The notes beneath the pieces are model-generated. The model was given only the letters and a program-made list of their open reading frames with translations, did not search any database and was not told the origin of the DNA. 15,568 nucleotides of DNA, from NCBI GenBank assembly GCA_046541515.1, contig JBKHDD010000115.1:1-15568 (forward strand), given 5' to 3'. Position numbers and translations under genes: made by a program. Positions 12,420 through 15,568 of this stretch are shown here, in pieces. Within the stretch, counting starts at the first letter, position 1. Every line of letters starts with the position of its first letter. Source of the DNA: CAYFVR01 sp046541515. Its GTDB lineage: Bacteria; Desulfobacterota; Desulfobacteria; Desulfobacterales; Desulfococcaceae.

Positions 12420-14760
12420 GGTTTTCCTCCAGAAATCGAAGGAGAAAATTCTGGATTTCCTCCAGTTGAAAGCCATTGCTCATTTCGCGAAGCGGCTCCA
12501 GAAAGGGCCCCAATCCCGGATTGTCGGTTTCCAGCCGGTCGATTTCGTCCCGCAGGGAGAAAATGTCGCCGATCAGCGCCAGCCGATAAAGTCCGTTGAG
12601 GACATCGGACGGCGGGGGGACGATGGGTTTGGCCGGGACGGCGGGAACGACGGGCACGGATTTCTCCCTGGCGCGCGGGAGACGAGGCGTCGAGGCGGTC
12701 TCGGCCGATTCCGCCCGGGGAAGGCGACACCGAAATCGGCTGCCGGGACCATGGGGCGAATCTTCCACCCAAATGCGCCCGCCGTGAAGCCGGACGATTG
12801 CCCGACAAAGCGCCAGTCCCAGACCCGCTCCGCCGGCGCCGGAACGGGTCCGACTGCCTTGGGTGAATTTCTCGAAGACGGCTTCCCGTTCCCCCTCGGG
12901 AATGCCGGGTCCCTGATCGGTAATCCGGATTTCCACCGCAGGGGGGCCCTTCCCGTTTTCTTCCAGGGGAACGTCGGCGAAATCGACCCAAATGCGGGCG
13001 TCGGGCGGGGAGAAGGTGACGGCGTTGGTCAGGAGGTGGCGGAACATTTGCTCCATCCGGACCGGGTCGGCGGCCACTTGGGAGACTTCGGCGTCGCGAT
13101 CGATGTGGATTTCGATGTTCCGCGCGGCGGTGGTCCGGGAAATCTCCGCCGCCGCGTTTTCCGCCTCCTGTCTCGGATCGCAGCGGGCCTGGCTCGGCCG
13201 ATGTCGATCGGCCGCCAGGCTGGACAGGTCCAGCAGATCGTTGAGAAAAACCATGAGCCGGCCACCGTTTTCATAAATCTCCCGAAAATAATCGATTATT
13301 TGTTGGGTTTCCAGCGCTTCTCCCCGGCGCATCCCAAGCCAGGCGAAATTGAGCACCGCGTTCATGGGGGTCCGCAGCTCGTGGGACAGGTTGGCCAAAA
13401 ACTCGCTTTTGGCCCGGTCCGCAACCTCGGCCCCCTCCTTGGCTTGCATGATTTCCATTTCGGCCTGCTTGCGTTTCGTAATGTCCAGCCAGACGAACAG
13501 ACCGCCGCCAACGTCCGCGCCCTGGGGCCGCAAGGGGAAGGTCCGGATTTCGAAATGCCGCTGATTCAGGCGGCCTTCCATCCGTCCGGTTTTTCCCCGG
13601 AGGGCCATTTGAAAGCAATCGCCTAGTCGCTCGCCGAGGTTTTGGGGAAGCCATTCCTCCGGCCTTTTTCCCAGAATCTCCTCGGGCCGGATTCCGAGAT
13701 ACGCAAGCGCGGCGCCACCGGCCAAGGTCGCCCGAAGATCGGTTCCGAAGCGGCCCACGATTCCCTCCGGAAAATTTTCCACCAGGGTGCGGCAGGCCGC
13801 TTCGCTTCGCCGAAGCGCTTCTTCCGCCTCGGCGCGCCGTCGCCATTGCCGCCAAAGGAAGAGGAGCGCGCCCAGGCCGAACAGGGCCAGCAATCCAAGG
13901 GTCGTTCCCCCGACTGCGAGATTTTTCCACCGGGGCGCCAGCGCCCGGCCCTTGTCGCAGGCCGCCCCCATGCGGAACGAAAACAGCGGAATCTGGAACG
14001 CCGACACCGCCGACCGCGTCGATTCGAAGGCCCAGGCGCCGCCCCCGTCCAGCAACTTCCGGCCATGGAGCCGGAACAGGGGGATTTCCTCCATCCGGCG
14101 GGTTCCGTCTTCGGGCCAGCTGGCCAGCACCCGTCCGTCCATGTCGAACAGCAGACGTCTGCCGGCGTCTTCCCGGCCGGAATTTTCCGTCGCCAACGGT
14201 TGCGTCGGATTGACCAGCGCGCCCGGGACGCCGGCGAATTCTCCGGCCGTGGTTTCCAGACGCACCCCCAACCAAACGTAGCGCCGCCCATCCAGCGTCG
14301 GCCCGCCAAACTTGGAGCGAATCCAGGATTTGCGGAAGGCTTGGAAGAAAGGCGTGTTCCCGAATTGTTCGGGGAGTCCGTTTCGAGGGTGCATCCAGCG
14401 GCGGACTTGGCCGAAGGCGTCCGGCAACATGACATTTTCGAGTTCCTGGACGTAGGCGCCCTTCGGGCGCATGGATTGCGACAAGGCTTCGGGCAACGGC
14501 CCTTCAAAATGGCGGCCCTCGGCGAGGTCGCTCGCGGAGGTGGCCGGCGGCATCTCCACCGTCTGGAGCGCCCTTCCCATCTGCAGGCCGAGCAATTGCC
14601 CTTGAATTGGGGATTTATCCTGGATTGAGGCCAGCTGCGCCTGTGGCTCTTGCAACATGTGGATCATGTTGCCGGCCGGGGAGAACGTCGGCAAAAAGAC
14701 GATCAGCAAAAAGAACAGACTGGATCGTTTCCAAGGCGTGAAAAAGCCAAGAGAGGCCAT
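12400..14760 (-). CDS. Membrane PAS sensor histidine kinase
   Basis: The 786-residue protein has an N-terminal membrane segment (about 14-27), a periplasmic region (about 30-278) with no domain I recognise, and a second membrane segment (about 281-303). A PAS domain (about 312-430, ending VWLDITKRKQAEME) follows. The kinase core has H-box FLANLSHELRTPMN (His460), N-box LLTNAVTFSP (Asn579), G1 DQGPGI, F-box FEKFTQ and G2 GAGLGLAL. After a Pro-rich linker (about 684-717) lies a helical tail (718-782) of the type often found at the end of hybrid kinases. It has no receiver of its own; the overlapping next gene supplies one. ATG at 14760 is 13 bp after the solute-binding protein gene; ATG at 14781 is an alternative. 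Confidence 0.92.
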   Translation of the reverse strand: MASLGFFTPWKRSSLFFLLIVFLPTFSPAGNMIHMLQEPQAQLASIQDKSPIQGQLLGLQMGRALQTVEMPPATSASDLAEGRHFEGPLPEALSQSMRPKGAYVQELENVMLPDAFGQVRRWMHPRNGLPEQFGNTPFFQAFRKSWIRSKFGGPTLDGRRYVWLGVRLETTAGEFAGVPGALVNPTQPLATENSGREDAGRRLLFDMDGRVLASWPEDGTRRMEEIPLFRLHGRKLLDGGGAWAFESTRSAVSAFQIPLFSFRMGAACDKGRALAPRWKNLAVGGTTLGLLALFGLGALLFLWRQWRRRAEAEEALRRSEAACRTLVENFPEGIVGRFGTDLRATLAGGAALAYLGIRPEEILGKRPEEWLPQNLGERLGDCFQMALRGKTGRMEGRLNQRHFEIRTFPLRPQGADVGGGLFVWLDITKRKQAEMEIMQAKEGAEVADRAKSEFLANLSHELRTPMNAVLNFAWLGMRRGEALETQQIIDYFREIYENGGRLMVFLNDLLDLSSLAADRHRPSQARCDPRQEAENAAAEISRTTAARNIEIHIDRDAEVSQVAADPVRMEQMFRHLLTNAVTFSPPDARIWVDFADVPLEENGKGPPAVEIRITDQGPGIPEGEREAVFEKFTQGSRTRSGAGGAGLGLALCRAIVRLHGGRIWVEDSPHGPGSRFRCRLPRAESAETASTPRLPRAREKSVPVVPAVPAKPIVPPPSDVLNGLYRLALIGDIFSLRDEIDRLETDNPGLGPFLEPLREMSNGFQLEEIQNFLLRFLEENHGIAAG
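12426..12430 (-). promoter_or_regulatory. Ribosome-binding site fixing the receiver-kinase start
   Basis: GGAGG precedes the ATG at 12419 by 6 nt on the minus strand and lies within the end of the sensor kinase gene. It supports the start directly before the receiver domain over an in-frame ATG 57 nt further upstream, which would add 19 unrelated residues. Confidence 0.75.
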
Positions 14761-14773
14761 GGCGGAATCGCCT

Positions 14774-15568
14774 CTATCCATCAGAAGCCTGGATTGCCGC
14801 CGTCGCCCGCCGATACATGGACGGGTCAATTTGCAATTCCGCAGCAATCTCCGCCTGCCGGGGCAACATCCGCTCCCGCCATGAGGGAAACACATCTTCC
14901 TCGGGACGGGCCAACCTCAAGCCCTGGGCCTGAAGGGCATCCAGGGCGGCGCGTTGATCTTCGGCGGCGGCGGCGCGTTGGTCCGCCGCCAGGCCGTCCC
15001 AGATGCGGCGGATCAGGTCTCGAAGGGCCGGAGACAGTCTCGCCCAGAAGGGCCCGGCAATCGGGGGAACGTACTGGGGAAAGTACTGGCGATCCAAAAA
15101 GCCCGATGTGACCCCATGCTCCCGCAAGCGAGCGCTGACCACGGTGGCGGGGGTGGTCAAAATGCCGTCCACCGCCCCCCTGTCCAGCCAGGCCGGCAGA
15201 TCGGGCCAGGGGAGGGACACCGGGACGCCGCCCAGCAATTCAATCCGACCGGCGTTGGCCGGCCCCCCGGCAATGGGGACGCGAAGGCCGGCGATGTCTT
15301 CATGCCGGCGCGGGGGGCGCCGGACCCCAAACAGGTTCGCATGGCCCAGACCCAGCCGGCCGCCGACCACGTGGACGTTGAGGACCGTTTCCAGCCGGGC
15401 GTCCAGTTCGCGTCCCAGCGGTCCTTCCCGAAGCCGGTGGGCAAGGGCGGGCGGGCGGGCGTAAAAGGCCGGAAGCAAAAAAAGGTTCGCGTCGGGAACC
15501 GCCCGGCCCGGGTGCCGGCTGCCGGGAACCGCCATTTCCACTCGACCCTGACGAAGAGCATAGATGAC
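14774..15568 (-). CDS. TRAP-type (DctP-like) periplasmic solute-binding protein, partial
   Basis: The frame is open to the right edge (the first visible codons read VIYALRQGRVEMAVPG), so the N-terminus and any signal peptide are missing; 264 residues are visible. TRAP solute-binding features are GLRVPIAGGPANAGRIELLG, whose Arg corresponds to the carboxylate-binding Arg of DctP/SiaP proteins, then VPVSLPWPDLPAWLDRGAVD and GILTTP. Family members often have VDGQENP at the last motif, so this copy is divergent there. The C-terminal half is helical (LRDLIRRIWDGLAADQRAAA). No TRAP membrane subunit follows; the next gene is a sensor kinase 13 bp away, suggesting it presents a ligand to that kinase. 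A GTG at 15541 is in frame but is unlikely to be the true start. Confidence 0.85.
   Translation of the reverse strand, partial: VIYALRQGRVEMAVPGSRHPGRAVPDANLFLLPAFYARPPALAHRLREGPLGRELDARLETVLNVHVVGGRLGLGHANLFGVRRPPRRHEDIAGLRVPIAGGPANAGRIELLGGVPVSLPWPDLPAWLDRGAVDGILTTPATVVSARLREHGVTSGFLDRQYFPQYVPPIAGPFWARLSPALRDLIRRIWDGLAADQRAAAAEDQRAALDALQAQGLRLARPEEDVFPSWRERMLPRQAEIAAELQIDPSMYRRATAAIQASDG

Noticed and set aside
15539..15541. GTG at 15541 as the start of the solute-binding protein
   Set aside because: The frame is open through the window edge with residues fitting the family upstream, and starting there would remove the signal peptide and much of the first lobe.

Overview
All recognisable genes in this window lie on the minus strand, so the text below follows transcription from the right edge to the left. 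The base composition is GC-rich, and the layout (flhA-flhF-flhG-fliA, then flgF-flgG-flgA-flgH-flgI-flgJ) together with outer-membrane L-ring and periplasmic P-ring genes indicates a Gram-negative, polar- or subpolar-type flagellate. The gene order and a sigma-54-like promoter suggest a deltaproteobacterium (Desulfobacterota). That placement is an inference from gene order, not from a marker phylogeny.

Region 1 (about 15568-11283) is a signalling cassette. It holds the C-terminal part of a TRAP-type (DctP-like) periplasmic solute-binding protein cut by the window edge, a membrane PAS sensor histidine kinase, and a soluble protein with an N-terminal receiver and a C-terminal histidine kinase. 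The genes are separated by 13 bp or overlap by 20 bp, so they look like one transcription unit. No TRAP permease is visible and neither kinase has a DNA-binding output domain. A ligand-sensing phosphorelay is the simplest reading.

Region 2 (11025-11282) is a non-coding control region. It holds a good sigma-54 -24/-12 element whose predicted start lies about 33 nt before flhA. Upstream are two CCAAAGGGAA direct repeats exactly 42 bp apart, each inside a short dyad, at a position typical of enhancer-binding-protein sites.

Region 3 (11024-4601) holds flhA (export gate), flhF and flhG (GTPase and ATPase setting flagellar place and number), fliA (sigma-28), a small membrane-anchored DUF2802/SwrB-like protein, and flgF (proximal rod). 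Genes overlap or nearly abut. The most unusual item is FlhF: its C-terminus carries an extra cysteine-containing domain resembling the Ada metal-binding fold, with the methyl-accepting cysteine replaced by histidine.

Region 4 (4407-186) holds flgG (distal rod), flgA (P-ring chaperone), flgH (L-ring lipoprotein), flgI (P-ring) and a short flgJ (rod-binding domain only). A 193-bp AT-richer gap before flgG may hold a separate promoter. Downstream of flgJ the left edge holds a 26-27 bp tandem repeat array ending in a GC-rich hairpin. No stretch longer than 300 bases lacks a gene. No RNA gene, insertion sequence or CRISPR array was seen.
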